From contig JAACUG010000090.1 of assembly GCA_009993045.1 (NCBI GenBank), positions 1 to 43,575 on the forward strand: DNA of 43,575 nt. Direction: 5' to 3'. How positions within the stretch are numbered: position 1 is the stretch's first letter; each line of letters opens with the position of its first letter. The DNA is from Cyanobacteria bacterium CG_2015-22_32_23. GTDB lineage: Bacteria > Cyanobacteriota > Cyanobacteriia > Cyanobacteriales > Cyanobacteriaceae. A program made the translations under genes and the position numbers. The notes below the pieces were generated by a model. The model was given only the letters and a program-made list of their open reading frames with translations. It was not told the DNA's origin and searched no databases. Shown in pieces: positions 24,846-33,767 of this stretch.

Positions 24846-25522
24846 AAATAATAGTTTTCTGTGACTATTTTTAACCAATCCTGATTATTTTCCTGTGTTT
24901 TAGGATAAGAAATTAAAGTTTGATATATGCTATTAAGAAATTCTTTTTTATTGTTAAATGGCTTTATTTTTGCTCGTTCAGAATACCAAAGTATTGGTCT
25001 GATATTATAAATAGTATCTTGTTTAATTTGACAGTTGATTGGGTATCTTGTTGATTTACCAGTAATTTCCCAAATTTTTTTTAACCAAATTTCTCGAATA
25101 TAAAATTTTGCATCTATTAAGTCATAACCAAAGATTAGATAATCTGCATCTAAACGATAAGCATTCGTTTTTAATGACCGACAATAAGCCTCAAAATTAG
25201 CAATGTCAAAAGCTGGAGAAGCACTATAATTAAATGTTTTTATTTCTAATAAATTTTGTCTATCTGACTCTAAATCTAATAAAAAATCAGGAAATTCTTG
25301 AGTATTAGACTTCATTCTAAATTCAATATTTTTTGATTTTAACCATTGTGCAAACCATTCTTGAAATAAATCTCCAATGGCACTTTTTTGATTAATGTCA
25401 ATAGATATATTTAAAAAATCAAAGGTTATTTTACCTTCACTTTTTGTGATGTTATCTTCTATTAAAAATTGATAAATTTGAGATGCGTTACAAAACATAA
25501 ATTGACTACTTACTTTAACCAT
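24824..25522 (-). CDS. Type II restriction endonuclease, PD-(D/E)XK fold, possibly NgoBV-like
   Basis: A 232-residue protein with a nuclease core: Pro-Asp in EFPDFLLDL, then LLEIKTFN with the Glu-x-Lys pair, about 18 residues apart as expected. Later come the segments DADYLIFGYDL and IREIWLKKIWEI. The overall pattern reminds me of the NgoBV/NlaIV family (GGNNCC), which would agree with the methylase type next door, but I cannot confirm it. Tail-to-tail overlap with the methyltransferase gene supports a restriction-modification pair. No lesion is seen, so the system may be active. Confidence 0.75.
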   Translation of the reverse strand: MVKVSSQFMFCNASQIYQFLIEDNITKSEGKITFDFLNISIDINQKSAIGDLFQEWFAQWLKSKNIEFRMKSNTQEFPDFLLDLESDRQNLLEIKTFNYSASPAFDIANFEAYCRSLKTNAYRLDADYLIFGYDLIDAKFYIREIWLKKIWEITGKSTRYPINCQIKQDTIYNIRPILWYSERAKIKPFNNKKEFLNSIYQTLISYPKTQENNQDWLKIVTENYYFYTKQRL

Positions 25523-25625
25523 GAATAATATATCATCAAAACTATTAACATTGATACAAAACCCCTGTTCATGTCTTTGATATGCTTAAAATAGTAAATT
25601 ATTGTAAAAAATAAGCATAAATACG

Positions 25626-28229
25626 ATGACTTGGTTAGAAATATATCATCAACACGCAGAAGAAAGAGCCAAATTAGGCATTCCCCCCTTACCCCTTAAC
25701 GCCGAACAAACATCGCACCTGTGCGAAATGTTGCAGAATCCCCCAGAGGAATTGAAAGAAGAATTAATGATGTTACTGCGCGATCGCATCCCCCCTGGTG
25801 TCGATGAAGCATCCTACGTCAAGGCAGGGTTTTTAACAGCAGTAGCAAAAGGTGAATTAACATCTCCCGTTATCTCCAAACAAGGTGCAGTGAGCTTATT
25901 AGGTACAATGATGGGAGGTTATAACGTGCAATCCCTCATCAGTTTATTGAAATCTAAAGATAGTAACGTAGCCCTCGAATCTGCTAACGCCCTCAGCAAA
26001 ACCCTCTTAGTCTTCGATGCATTTAACGATGTCTTAGAATTATCAGAAACCAACCCCCACGCCAAACAAGTTATTGACGCATGGGCAAATGGAGCATGGT
26101 TTATCAGTAAGCCCAAAGTGCCTGAATCCATCACCGTGACGGTGTTTAAAGTGTCAGGAGAAACCAACACCGATGACTTATCCCCCGCACCCCACGCCAC
26201 CACTCGCCCTGACATTCCTTTACACGCCTTGGCAATGTTAGAATCGAGAATGCCAGAAGGGTTAGAAACCATTGCCAAATTAAAAGAAAAAAGACACCCT
26301 GTAGCTTATGTGGGTGACGTAGTGGGGACAGGTTCGTCTCGTAAGTCTGCAATCAATTCCGTATTATGGCATATTGGCAATGAAATTCCTTTTGTACCGA
26401 ATAAAAAATCTGGGGGTTATGTATTGGGAGGTAAAATTGCACCTATCTTCTTCAACACCGCCGAAGATTCGGGAGCGTTACCCATCGAGTGCGATGTCAA
26501 CAACTTAAACACTGGAGATGTCATCACCATTTACCCCTACGAGGGCAAAATCACCAACGAAAACGGAGAAACCATTACCACTTTTACCCTTAAGCCTGAC
26601 ACCATTTTAGACGAAGTGAGAGCAGGTGGACGCATTCCCCTCTTAATTGGACGGGCTTTAACCGATAAAACCCGTCAAGCATTAGGATTAGAACCAAGTA
26701 AGCTATTTGTAAGACCAATCGCCCCTGCGGATACTGGTAAAGGGTTTACTTTAGCTCAAAAAATGGTAGGAAAAGCCTGTGGAGTGGAAGGTATCCGCCC
26801 TAGCACTTCTTGCGAACCGATGATGACTACTGTTGGTTCTCAAGACACCACAGGACCTATGACTCGTGATGAGTTAAAAGAATTGGCTTGTTTAGGATTC
26901 AATGCCGATTTAACTTTACAAACCTTCTGTCATACTGCCGCCTATCCCAAACCCGTTGACATCAAAACTCACAAAGAATTACCTGATTTTTTCTCTACTC
27001 GTGGCGGTGTTGCCTTACGCCCTGGTGATGGTATTATTCACTCATGGTTAAATCGGATGTTATTGCCTGATACTGTAGGCACTGGAGGCGATTCTCATAC
27101 CCGTTTCCCTCTTGGTATTTCCTTCCCCGCAGGTTCAGGTTTAGTGGCATTTGCGGCGGCTTTAGGGGCGATGCCTTTAGATATGCCTGAGTCGGTGTTA
27201 GTCAAATTCACGGGAGAATTACAACCCGGGGTGACATTACGAGACATTGTTAACGCAATCCCTTGGGTAGCTATGCAAGAAGGCAAATTAACCTACGGCA
27301 CAGAGAATAAAATCAACGTCTTTAACGGGCGTATCATGGAAATGGAAGGCTTACCAGATTTAAAAGTTGAACAGGCTTTCGAGTTAACCGACGCAACCGC
27401 CGAACGTTCTTGCTCTGGTAGTACAATTAAACTCAGTGAAGAAACCGTTGGGGAATATTTGCGATCGAATGTGAGCTTAATGAAGAATATGATTGCCAGA
27501 GGTTATGCTGATGCTCGTACTTTATTGCGTCGTATTGCCAAAATGGAGGAATGGTTAGCTAATCCTTCTCTGATGTCTGGGGATGAAAATGCCGAATATG
27601 CGGATATTATAACCGTTAACCTCAGTGAAATCAAAGAGCCGATCGTTGCTGCCCCCAATGATCCAGATAATGTTAAGCTGATGAGCGAGTGTGCTGGTGA
27701 TAAAGTTGATGAAGTGTTCATCGGTTCATGTATGACAAACATCGGACATTACCGAGCGGCAGCGAAGATTTTAGAAGGTGCTGGTACAGTTAAAGGGCGT
27801 TTATGGATTTGTCCTCCTACTCGCATGGATGAAACACAGTTACGCAAGGGCGGAGTTTACGATATTTTTGAGGCGGCTGGTGCAAGAACTGAAATGCCAG
27901 GGTGTTCTTTGTGTATGGGAAATCAAGCAAGGGTTGAGGATAATGCTACAGTATTCTCTACTTCTACCCGTAACTTTAACAACCGTATGGGTAAAGGTGC
28001 AAGGGTTTATCTCGGTAGCGCTGAGTTAGCCGCCGTTTGTGCCTTATTGGGCAAAATTCCTACAGTGGAGGAGTATATGGCGATTGTATCTGAAAAAATA
28101 GATCCTTTCAAAGGTGAATTATACCGTTATTTAAACTTCAATGAGATTGACGGTTTTGAAGATGAAGGGCGAGTTATTGCCTTAGAAGATATGCCAAAAA
28201 TCGAGGATATTTTAGGTATGCCTGTATAA
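25626..28229 (+). CDS. acnB: Bifunctional aconitate hydratase 2 / 2-methylisocitrate dehydratase
   Basis: AcnB interconverts citrate and isocitrate in the cytoplasm with a [4Fe-4S] cluster. The 867-residue length is standard for the B type, which starts with a HEAT-like helical domain, then the swivelling domain, then the catalytic core. Core motifs seen: [11 protein letters not shown], the cluster ligand in [17 protein letters not shown], and the paired Cys of [10 protein letters not shown]. Its third positions are richer in G and C than those of the surrounding genes, as in highly expressed genes. It starts 104 bases from the divergent endonuclease gene and ends just before a palindromic repeat. 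Confidence 0.97.
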   Translation: MTWLEIYHQHAEERAKLGIPPLPLNAEQTSHLCEMLQNPPEELKEELMMLLRDRIPPGVDEASYVKAGFLTAVAKGELTSPVISKQGAVSLLGTMMGGYNVQSLISLLKSKDSNVALESANALSKTLLVFDAFNDVLELSETNPHAKQVIDAWANGAWFISKPKVPESITVTVFKVSGETNTDDLSPAPHATTRPDIPLHALAMLESRMPEGLETIAKLKEKRHPVAYVGDVVGTGSSRKSAINSVLWHIGNEIPFVPNKKSGGYVLGGKIAPIFFNTAEDSGALPIECDVNNLNTGDVITIYPYEGKITNENGETITTFTLKPDTILDEVRAGGRIPLLIGRALTDKTRQALGLEPSKLFVRPIAPADTGKGFTLAQKMVGKACGVEGIRPSTSCEPMMTTVGSQDTTGPMTRDELKELACLGFNADLTLQTFCHTAAYPKPVDIKTHKELPDFFSTRGGVALRPGDGIIHSWLNRMLLPDTVGTGGDSHTRFPLGISFPAGSGLVAFAAALGAMPLDMPESVLVKFTGELQPGVTLRDIVNAIPWVAMQEGKLTYGTENKINVFNGRIMEMEGLPDLKVEQAFELTDATAERSCSGSTIKLSEETVGEYLRSNVSLMKNMIARGYADARTLLRRIAKMEEWLANPSLMSGDENAEYADIITVNLSEIKEPIVAAPNDPDNVKLMSECAGDKVDEVFIGSCMTNIGHYRAAAKILEGAGTVKGRLWICPPTRMDETQLRKGGVYDIFEAAGARTEMPGCSLCMGNQARVEDNATVFSTSTRNFNNRMGKGARVYLGSAELAAVCALLGKIPTVEEYMAIVSEKIDPFKGELYRYLNFNEIDGFEDEGRVIALEDMPKIEDILGMPV

Positions 28230-28235
28230 TTGTCG

Positions 28236-28252
28236 GGTGGGCATTGCCCACC
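28236..28252. repeat. Palindromic repeat GGTGGGCATTGCCCACC, copy 2
   Basis: Perfect 8+1+8 palindrome 6 bases after the acnB stop and 8 bases before the end of the convergent ABC permease gene. It could fold in both messages and act as a shared 3' hairpin. Confidence 0.85.
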
Positions 28253-28260
28253 ATTATTAT

Positions 28261-29019
28261 TTAGCTTAAAGATTGATCTCTTTTATAAGCCCAAATAGCT
28301 AAAAAGTAAAAAAATAACGAAAATATTAATAAATAAGCTATATGAAAAATTAAGTTTCCATCAGAGTTAATATCTTTAATATTTGCACTAGATAAAATTA
28401 ATTGTCCATAATGATAAAAAGGAGAAAAATCTAATATTATCTTAAACCATTCAGCATCAGAAAGGGGCAAACCACAACTTAATAAAGCCATCGGAATCAG
28501 TAATCCTAAAATTGAATCAACACTTTTGGGATTGAATAAATATCCCATTGCTATACCAAAAATTGCAAAAGGAATAATACCTAATATTAAACAGAAAAAT
28601 AAACTGAGCCAATCAATTAAAGGAGTATCAATTCCCCATCGATATTTTCCAAAAATAAACATGAGAAACAAAATACTAATTGATATTAGTAAAGTAACTA
28701 TAATTTTAGCTCTCAAAAATATACTAGGTGGCAAAGGAGAAACTTGTATTAATTTTTGCCAACCTTCTATTCTTTCCGTTGCGATTCTTTTTCCTAATCT
28801 TTCCACTGAGACAATCAATAGCATTAAAGCACTGAAAAAAACTAATATCAATTGTGCTGAATTTTGAGTACTAGGAAAAAATACAATTAACGAAGGAAAT
28901 AAAAAAATTCCGAATAGATATAATGGTGTTCTAACTAATTGTAATATTTCTATAAAAGTTTGTTGAAATAAAACCCCAGTATAGTTAATTTTACTTTCTG
29001 TTTCTTGATTATTACCCAT
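28261..29019 (-). CDS. ABC-2-type exporter permease
   Basis: A 252-residue membrane protein with about six hydrophobic helices (for example LYLFGIFLFPSLIVFF, IIVTLLISISILFLMFI, LLIFSLFFYFLAIW) and the conserved cytoplasmic region ERLGKRIATERIEGWQ followed by LSPFYHYG-like sequence near the end (DFSPFYHYGQL), as in ABC-2 drug or lipid exporters. It lies 3 bases after the ATPase gene. With that ATPase it should form an exporter; the substrate is unknown. Confidence 0.82.
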   Translation of the reverse strand: MGNNQETESKINYTGVLFQQTFIEILQLVRTPLYLFGIFLFPSLIVFFPSTQNSAQLILVFFSALMLLIVSVERLGKRIATERIEGWQKLIQVSPLPPSIFLRAKIIVTLLISISILFLMFIFGKYRWGIDTPLIDWLSLFFCLILGIIPFAIFGIAMGYLFNPKSVDSILGLLIPMALLSCGLPLSDAEWFKIILDFSPFYHYGQLILSSANIKDINSDGNLIFHIAYLLIFSLFFYFLAIWAYKRDQSLS

Positions 29020-29022
29020 AAT

Positions 29023-29685
29023 TTAACTAACAATTATTTGTTCAAGTTGACCGTTATTTAATGAGATATATTTTGTTCCAAATTTTTGTAAATAAGGTAA
29101 ATCAGATTGTTGATTTGTTACCATTAAAATACTAATATTTTTCTGCCAACAATTATCAATTTGTTGCCAAAATTCTTTAAATCCTTCTTCATCTAAATTT
29201 CTAGTCGGTTCATCTAAAATTAGTAATTCAGGATTTCCAGATAAAGCTAGGGCAAAATATAATCTTTGTTCTTCACCACCTGAAAGTTTAGAAGCCCAGT
29301 TTTTTTCTTTTCCTTTAAGATTAACCGTGTTGAAAATTTCGTCTATGGATAATGGATTAGGATAATATTGTCTAAATAAACTCACTAACTCAATAACTTT
29401 TAAATTTTTAGGAATAGAAACTTTTTGTAACACAACACCTAATTTAATTTTTGAACGATAATCTTGGGGACTTTTACCAAACAATTTGATTTTGCCTTTA
29501 TCAGGTTTTGACAATCCTAAAATAAGATTAATTAGAGTAGTTTTTCCTGAACCATTAGCACCTTTTAAAACAATAAATTCATGAGATTTTAAGGTAAAGT
29601 TAATTTGTTTTAAAACTTCTTTTTTTTCAAATAAAGATTGTCTAAAACTTTTAGATAAATCTTTGATTTCAATTAGGTTAGTCAT
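29023..29685 (-). CDS. ABC transporter ATPase
   Basis: About 220 residues from MTNLIEIKDLSKSF. Walker A is GANGSGKTT, the Q-loop is VVLQK, the signature is SKLSGGEEQR, Walker B is LLILDEP and the H-loop region is atypical: the position expected to hold His reads MVTNQQS, so the switch His seems to be Gln or Asn. In-frame ATGs also exist at 29700 and 29706, the last overlapping the upstream gene; I prefer 29685 because homologues start there. It energises the permease coded next. Confidence 0.88.
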   Translation of the reverse strand: MTNLIEIKDLSKSFRQSLFEKKEVLKQINFTLKSHEFIVLKGANGSGKTTLINLILGLSKPDKGKIKLFGKSPQDYRSKIKLGVVLQKVSIPKNLKVIELVSLFRQYYPNPLSIDEIFNTVNLKGKEKNWASKLSGGEEQRLYFALALSGNPELLILDEPTRNLDEEGFKEFWQQIDNCWQKNISILMVTNQQSDLPYLQKFGTKYISLNNGQLEQIIVS

Positions 29686-29696
29686 ATTAATAAACT

Positions 29697-29987
29697 TCAT
29701 TGACATAAGAAATGTTTAATCAATGGCAAATCAAGTATTAATCCTAAAATGCCACCAGCGAGAATAGCAATCAATGGATTTCCAATTAACAGAATTAGTC
29801 CAGCCGTTGATAATATCCCCGCTATTAAAGGCATATATTCAGAAATAGCGCAACCATCTACAGTACCTCCATTTAACAAAATAAAAGTAGGAATTCCTAT
29901 GGCTATCACAATTAGAAATAATCGTCCCAACCAATTCAATATTTCAGATAACTGTTGTTTAAATCCTTGTTTAAATGAGGAAAACAT
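29697..29987 (-). CDS. Small membrane protein in the ABC exporter operon
   Basis: A 96-residue protein with three hydrophobic segments (LFLIVIAIGIPTFILL, LIAGILSTAGLILLIG, LIAILAGGILGLILDL) and a basic N-terminus. It precedes and slightly overlaps the longest reading of the ATPase gene, so it is likely co-transcribed. I do not recognise the family; it might be an accessory subunit of the exporter. Confidence 0.6.
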   Translation of the reverse strand: MFSSFKQGFKQQLSEILNWLGRLFLIVIAIGIPTFILLNGGTVDGCAISEYMPLIAGILSTAGLILLIGNPLIAILAGGILGLILDLPLIKHFLCQ

Positions 29988-30143
29988 CTTCTCATATATC
30001 CCATTTTATGGTTTAATATGATTGTATCATTAAGTTAAGAATAGAAAATTTTAAATTTATTAACCATCATATTGTAAGTAGTGCAATGGTTGCTTTATTT
30101 TTAGGAAGGCTAAATTTTTATTTCCTAATTTCTCCGTTTAGCT

Positions 30144-31646
30144 TTATTTATCCATATTTTTTATTTGTCTTACCACCGTTAAAGCCGAATAACTGACTCC
30201 TGCTGTGCCTTCACCCGGATGAGTTGAGTCTCCTACTAACCATAAATTATTAATAGGGGTGCGAGTAGCGATACCAAAAGGGCCAAATGTACCGATTCTT
30301 TGCCCAACACCGCCAACGATGCCTTTTTCTCTTGCTGTGTATTTATAAAAAGTAACAGGAGTCGCAACCTCTTGATGAATTATTGTCTCGGAAGTTAGGT
30401 TAAAATATTCTTTTAAACGGGCGATCGCTTTATCAGTATAATTTTGTTTTAGTGCCTCATAATCTTCCAGAGGTATATCCCACCAAAGGTTAACATCGGT
30501 AAAAGAAGAAGCGATAATCGTAGCTTTACCTTCAGGGGCTCTGCCGTCTTTTTGTTTACTAACAGAAATAAATAAAGAATTCATTTCGCCGATTTCCCCG
30601 TTATAGTCGTATAAAAATTGAAGATGAGGAGGGCAATTTTCAGGGATTGCAGTTATATCAACTCCTAAATAGATGACAAATGCACCAGAAGCTGGAGGTA
30701 AATTTTCCACTCGTTGACTATAAGTCACGGGGATTTTTTCTGTCATGGTTACCAAGTTATTGACAGTGACGTTACCCACAACATGATGGGCTTTTTCTTC
30801 TCTAATTTCTCCCGTTTTCAGATTTTTAATAGTAACTCCCGTTACTTTACCGTTTTCCGTATGAATTTTTTGCACTAAATGACGCATATATAACTTGCCA
30901 CCATATTTTTTTAATCCTTCAACAAGGCCATCGCTTAACACCTGCATACTGCCATTAAGATGAGATAATCCTTGGGGAGATTGAGACACCGATAAAGCTG
31001 TCGCCGCATAAAGTAAAGCAGTTTCTTCTGTATCTACTTGAGAATATAACTTTAACTGCATATCGAGGAAAGTTTTTAACCGTTTATCTTTTCCTAAGCC
31101 AAATAAACGTAAAGCATCAGCCACCGTCATCAAGGTAAAAGGCACAGTGACAAAAGTATCTAATCGTAAGGCTTGAATTAATTGTGATAAATCCCATAAG
31201 TTGCGAGGTGGTAAAATAGGATCTCGACTTTGAAACTGCCAACTAGCATCAAATAAAGTCTTTAGTAATGCCCAAAAATTTGCACTATTCGGAAACTGTT
31301 TTTCTCTTGTTTTTTGCCATTTATCAGGATTACGCCACACCATAATCGGTTGCTTTTCTTGGGGTAAAAATACCGCACAAGCAGGATCACATTCTGTTGT
31401 CGAGGGTAATTCTATTTCTAACTCTTTAAAAATACGATGATGAATGCCACCTTTTTCTAAACCTGCCACTTGAGTCGCACCAACATCAAAAGTAAAACCC
31501 TTACGAGTAAAAGTAGAAGCACATCCACCAGCTACTATTGCCTGATCATATATAGTAACATCATAGCCATAACGAGCTAATAATGCTCCCGTGGTTAAAC
31601 CACCAATTCCAGCGCCGATAACGATTACTTTGTGTTGTTTTTCCAT
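30144..31646 (-). CDS. crtD: C-3',4' desaturase CrtD (carotenoid biosynthesis)
   Basis: A 500-residue FAD-dependent carotenoid desaturase of the myxoxanthophyll branch. The dinucleotide-binding start is VIVIGAGIGGLTTGALLA, followed by GGCASTFTRKGFTFDVGATQ, and the C-terminal flavin motif is NLWLVGDSTHPGEGTAGV. I weighed CrtH (prolycopene isomerase), a relative, but the TQVAGLEKGGIHHRIF segment and the absence of the CrtH-type N-terminus favour CrtD. Acts at membranes. Single gene, no clear operon. Confidence 0.88.
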   Translation of the reverse strand: MEKQHKVIVIGAGIGGLTTGALLARYGYDVTIYDQAIVAGGCASTFTRKGFTFDVGATQVAGLEKGGIHHRIFKELEIELPSTTECDPACAVFLPQEKQPIMVWRNPDKWQKTREKQFPNSANFWALLKTLFDASWQFQSRDPILPPRNLWDLSQLIQALRLDTFVTVPFTLMTVADALRLFGLGKDKRLKTFLDMQLKLYSQVDTEETALLYAATALSVSQSPQGLSHLNGSMQVLSDGLVEGLKKYGGKLYMRHLVQKIHTENGKVTGVTIKNLKTGEIREEKAHHVVGNVTVNNLVTMTEKIPVTYSQRVENLPPASGAFVIYLGVDITAIPENCPPHLQFLYDYNGEIGEMNSLFISVSKQKDGRAPEGKATIIASSFTDVNLWWDIPLEDYEALKQNYTDKAIARLKEYFNLTSETIIHQEVATPVTFYKYTAREKGIVGGVGQRIGTFGPFGIATRTPINNLWLVGDSTHPGEGTAGVSYSALTVVRQIKNMDK

Positions 31647-31875
31647 CTCTTCTTATTTTCTTCTTCCTATGCTTAATAAATCTTAACATAAGGATAGTTT
31701 GATAAATTTATTCGTGTCAGGATGAATTTTTGAAACAGCAAAAAGTGACCTCTAAGTTAGGGAAAATATAATAAAATATTCAAAAGTAATACTATATTTT
31801 TGATAAATATTTTTTTTCTTTGTCAAGATATTTTCGTAAATTAGTAAGAATATCCGTTTTTAATTCATTTCAATT

Positions 31876-32094
31876 TTAACTTCTGATTAACTCTTTAGTT
31901 TTATTATTGATCTCGTTAGTCTTATCCATCAAACAGCAGTGTGTTTTTGTCAATAATTGTTGAAGTCTTTGAATTCTAGCATCAAAATCTTCTTGAGACA
32001 AATTTTGATCTTTTTTAATAAACCTAACAGCATAAAAAACTAGAATCACCTTTAATTTGAGCGGTAAGTGTAAATAAGATATAATTTGTGCCAT
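31876..32094 (-). CDS. Possible small protein, function unknown
   Basis: An open frame of 72 codons, divergent from cp12 with 131 bases between starts. It has a hydrophobic stretch (LKVILVFYAVRFI) and a charged helical C-terminal half (FDARIQRLQQLLTK). I do not recognise it, and it could be a chance frame in AT-rich DNA. The AT-rich gap between it and crtD (31647-31875) shows no gene. Confidence 0.4.
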   Translation of the reverse strand: MAQIISYLHLPLKLKVILVFYAVRFIKKDQNLSQEDFDARIQRLQQLLTKTHCCLMDKTNEINNKTKELIRS

Positions 32095-32225
32095 AGCAAT
32101 ACTGTATAAAGTTAGTTAAATGGACGTTTTTCCACAAAATCAACAACTATATCCAGATCACAAATAATCGAATTCTGTTATAAGCTATAAAAGATAACTA
32201 AAAATACTTAAGGTATGTTAAAAAT

Positions 32226-32450
32226 ATGACTAATATACAAGAAAAAATCCAAGAAGAATTAAAAGAAGCCAGAGAAGTTTGTGATATTAGTGGCACAAAT
32301 TCTCCTGAATGTGCTGCGGCTTGGGATGCAGTAGAAGAATTACAGGCGGAGGCTTCTCACCAAAAAGAAAATGAGCCTCAAAAAACCTCTTTAGAGAGAT
32401 ATTGTGATGATAATCCTGATGCTGATGAATGTCGTCTTTATGAAGATTAA
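32226..32450 (+). CDS. cp12: CP12 Calvin-cycle regulatory protein
   Basis: A 74-residue CP12, the redox-controlled linker that locks GAPDH and phosphoribulokinase in the dark. Features: N-terminal Cys pair in VCDISGTNSPEC, the AWDAVEELQAEASHQ core motif, and the C-terminal pair in YCDDNPDADEC, whose oxidised loop and tail (RLYED) insert into the GAPDH active site. Both disulfides can form. It is followed by an intrinsic terminator and appears to be a single-gene transcript. Confidence 0.97.
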   Translation: MTNIQEKIQEELKEAREVCDISGTNSPECAAAWDAVEELQAEASHQKENEPQKTSLERYCDDNPDADECRLYED

Positions 32451-32482
32451 TCTATTGTAATATAAATTCTCTTAGTTTATTG

Positions 32483-32505
32483 GGTGGGTGTTTCCCACCT
32501 TTTTT
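32483..32505 (+). terminator. Intrinsic terminator after cp12
   Basis: GGTGGG (32483-32488), loop TGTTT, CCCACC (32494-32499), then six T's. Located 33 bases after the cp12 stop. The stem resembles the dispersed GTGGGCATTGCCCAC repeats, with a changed loop. Confidence 0.85.
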
Positions 32506-32875
32506 CGTGAGTTTTGAAAATAAAAAATTACGACTAAGTTTAGTAAATATTAATAATTAAGGCTCTGTTACTTCTGTTCATGATAAATTATTCCTTGAAA
32601 AAGGTGTTAGGTGTCAATAATCTATAACAAACAAATTTAATTGTTAATTCTTATAATCTTGATAGTGTCAACTTTATAAGGTTTATTTTATTTTATTTTA
32701 TTCTAACTACTGTAGAAGAGCCACAATTAATAAATTAACTTCCTAAAGATAAAATTAGTTTTGTTTAAAATTGTAAATTATTCTTGCAATTGTTTTAAAA
32801 ATCTTTAAATTTGAGATAGAACTAATTTATAGCTTTAGCTTAGATAAATATAGTAAAAATATAATTTACATAATT
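32506..32875. other. Non-coding AT-rich stretch
   Basis: No gene seen between the cp12 terminator and the gene at 32876. It contains a pentanucleotide run of TTTTA type at about 32683-32703 and probably the promoter of the next gene, though I cannot pick one with confidence. Confidence 0.6.
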
Positions 32876-33187
32876 ATGGATAACGACAAAAAATATCGAA
32901 TGATTTGTACTCTTTCTTTTGGAGATATTTACGGTCAAATTATTGTTTGGTTAGGAGTTATTTTTATCAGTCTTGCTAGTACATTAGCTTTATGGAGTAG
33001 TACTCGTCAAATCTATGCTTTTGCTACGGTTGGCATTGTTTTAGTTCTATCTTTACCTTTTCTACTTTTTGCCTTTGTAACTACTTTATTAAATCATATT
33101 GAGTTCGTTCCTTTAGAGGAAACAGAATCTAATAAAGGAAAAAATAGAGCTAAATTTACTGCTAAAACAGCTCCTGCAACTGTTTAA
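32876..33187 (+). CDS. Small membrane protein, function unknown
   Basis: A 103-residue protein with two hydrophobic helices (IIVWLGVIFISLASTLAL and FATVGIVLVLSLPFLLFAFV) and a basic, Ala/Thr-rich tail likely in the cytoplasm. It looks like a genuine conserved cyanobacterial protein, but I cannot name the family. Confidence 0.7.
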   Translation: MDNDKKYRMICTLSFGDIYGQIIVWLGVIFISLASTLALWSSTRQIYAFATVGIVLVLSLPFLLFAFVTTLLNHIEFVPLEETESNKGKNRAKFTAKTAPATV

Positions 33188-33318
33188 TAACAAGTAGTTG
33201 ATAGTTGATCATTGACGATAAGTCGTAATTAAGTTAGAACATCAATAAAACTCAATTTTTAAAAGTAATTAAACTAGATATTTTTCTACTTTTTACTTAA
33301 AGTAACTCCGTTACCCAT

Positions 33319-33543
33319 AATTAGGGTCTGCTGAAAAAGTCTGAGGAAGGGGTAGGGCAAAGGGCAATGAGCAAAGGGCAAAGGTTTTAATGGTTTTGAT
33401 TTTTGAAATTAGAGTTTGTAACTGTATAATACTACCCTGTTTTTTGAGCAAAAATGCCTAAAACTACGCACTTTTTTATTAACTTAACGATGGCCCAAGC
33501 CTTGATTTTAATAGCTTTCTGATTTATTCAGCAAACCCTAATT
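33319..33543. mobile_element. MITE-like element or decayed insertion sequence
   Basis: Bounded by inverted repeats AATTAGGGTCTGCTGAA (33319-33335) and TTCAGCAAACCCTAATT (33527-33543), with one mismatch. TAATTA occurs at both ends and may hide the target duplication. The 225-base interior has no open frame and includes a run of AGGGCAA-type repeats (about 33354-33382). The rest of the gap 33188-33604 holds no gene. Confidence 0.7.
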
Positions 33544-33604
33544 AGTAAAAAACCTAGCTTAGTTACCTAGAATTGCTTTTATAGTAGGTAGTATTTTATC
33601 TTAA

Positions 33605-33677
33605 TGGAGCTAAGGAGACTCGAACTCCTGACCCCTGCAATGCCATTGCAGTGCTCTACCAACTGAGCTATAACCCC
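33605..33677 (-). tRNA. tRNA-Ala (anticodon GGC)
   Basis: A 73-base cloverleaf on the minus strand. The acceptor arm pairs GGGGTTA with TAGCTCC (two G-U pairs). The D arm is GCTCAGTTGGTAGAGC, the anticodon arm CTGCA-ATGGCAT-TGCAG with GGC at 34-36, and the T arm AGGAG-TTCGAGT-CTCCT. The discriminator base is A. The CCA end is not encoded. Confidence 0.96.
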
Positions 33678-33767
33678 TCATTAAATTTTATCAAACATTA
33701 CCATAGTAACAGTTTTTTCTTAAAAAATCAAGAATCTACAAGAATTTTTGGGACTGATTAGAATAAT

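Noticed and set aside
26146-28029. Open frames on both strands inside acnB
   Set aside because: They are shadows of a long, GC-richer coding gene with complete AcnB motifs.
28526-28867. Plus-strand frame inside the ABC permease gene, and a similar one at 29749-30021
   Set aside because: They are antisense to membrane proteins with clear helices and operon context. Composition is not protein-like.
30080-30135. Hairpin TTAGGAA/TTCCTAA after crtD as a terminator
   Set aside because: The 7-pair stem is AT-rich, the loop is long and no T-run follows on the crtD strand.
30144-31646. Assignment as CrtH prolycopene isomerase
   Set aside because: The N-terminal and TQVAGLEKGGIHHRIF segments fit cyanobacterial CrtD better.
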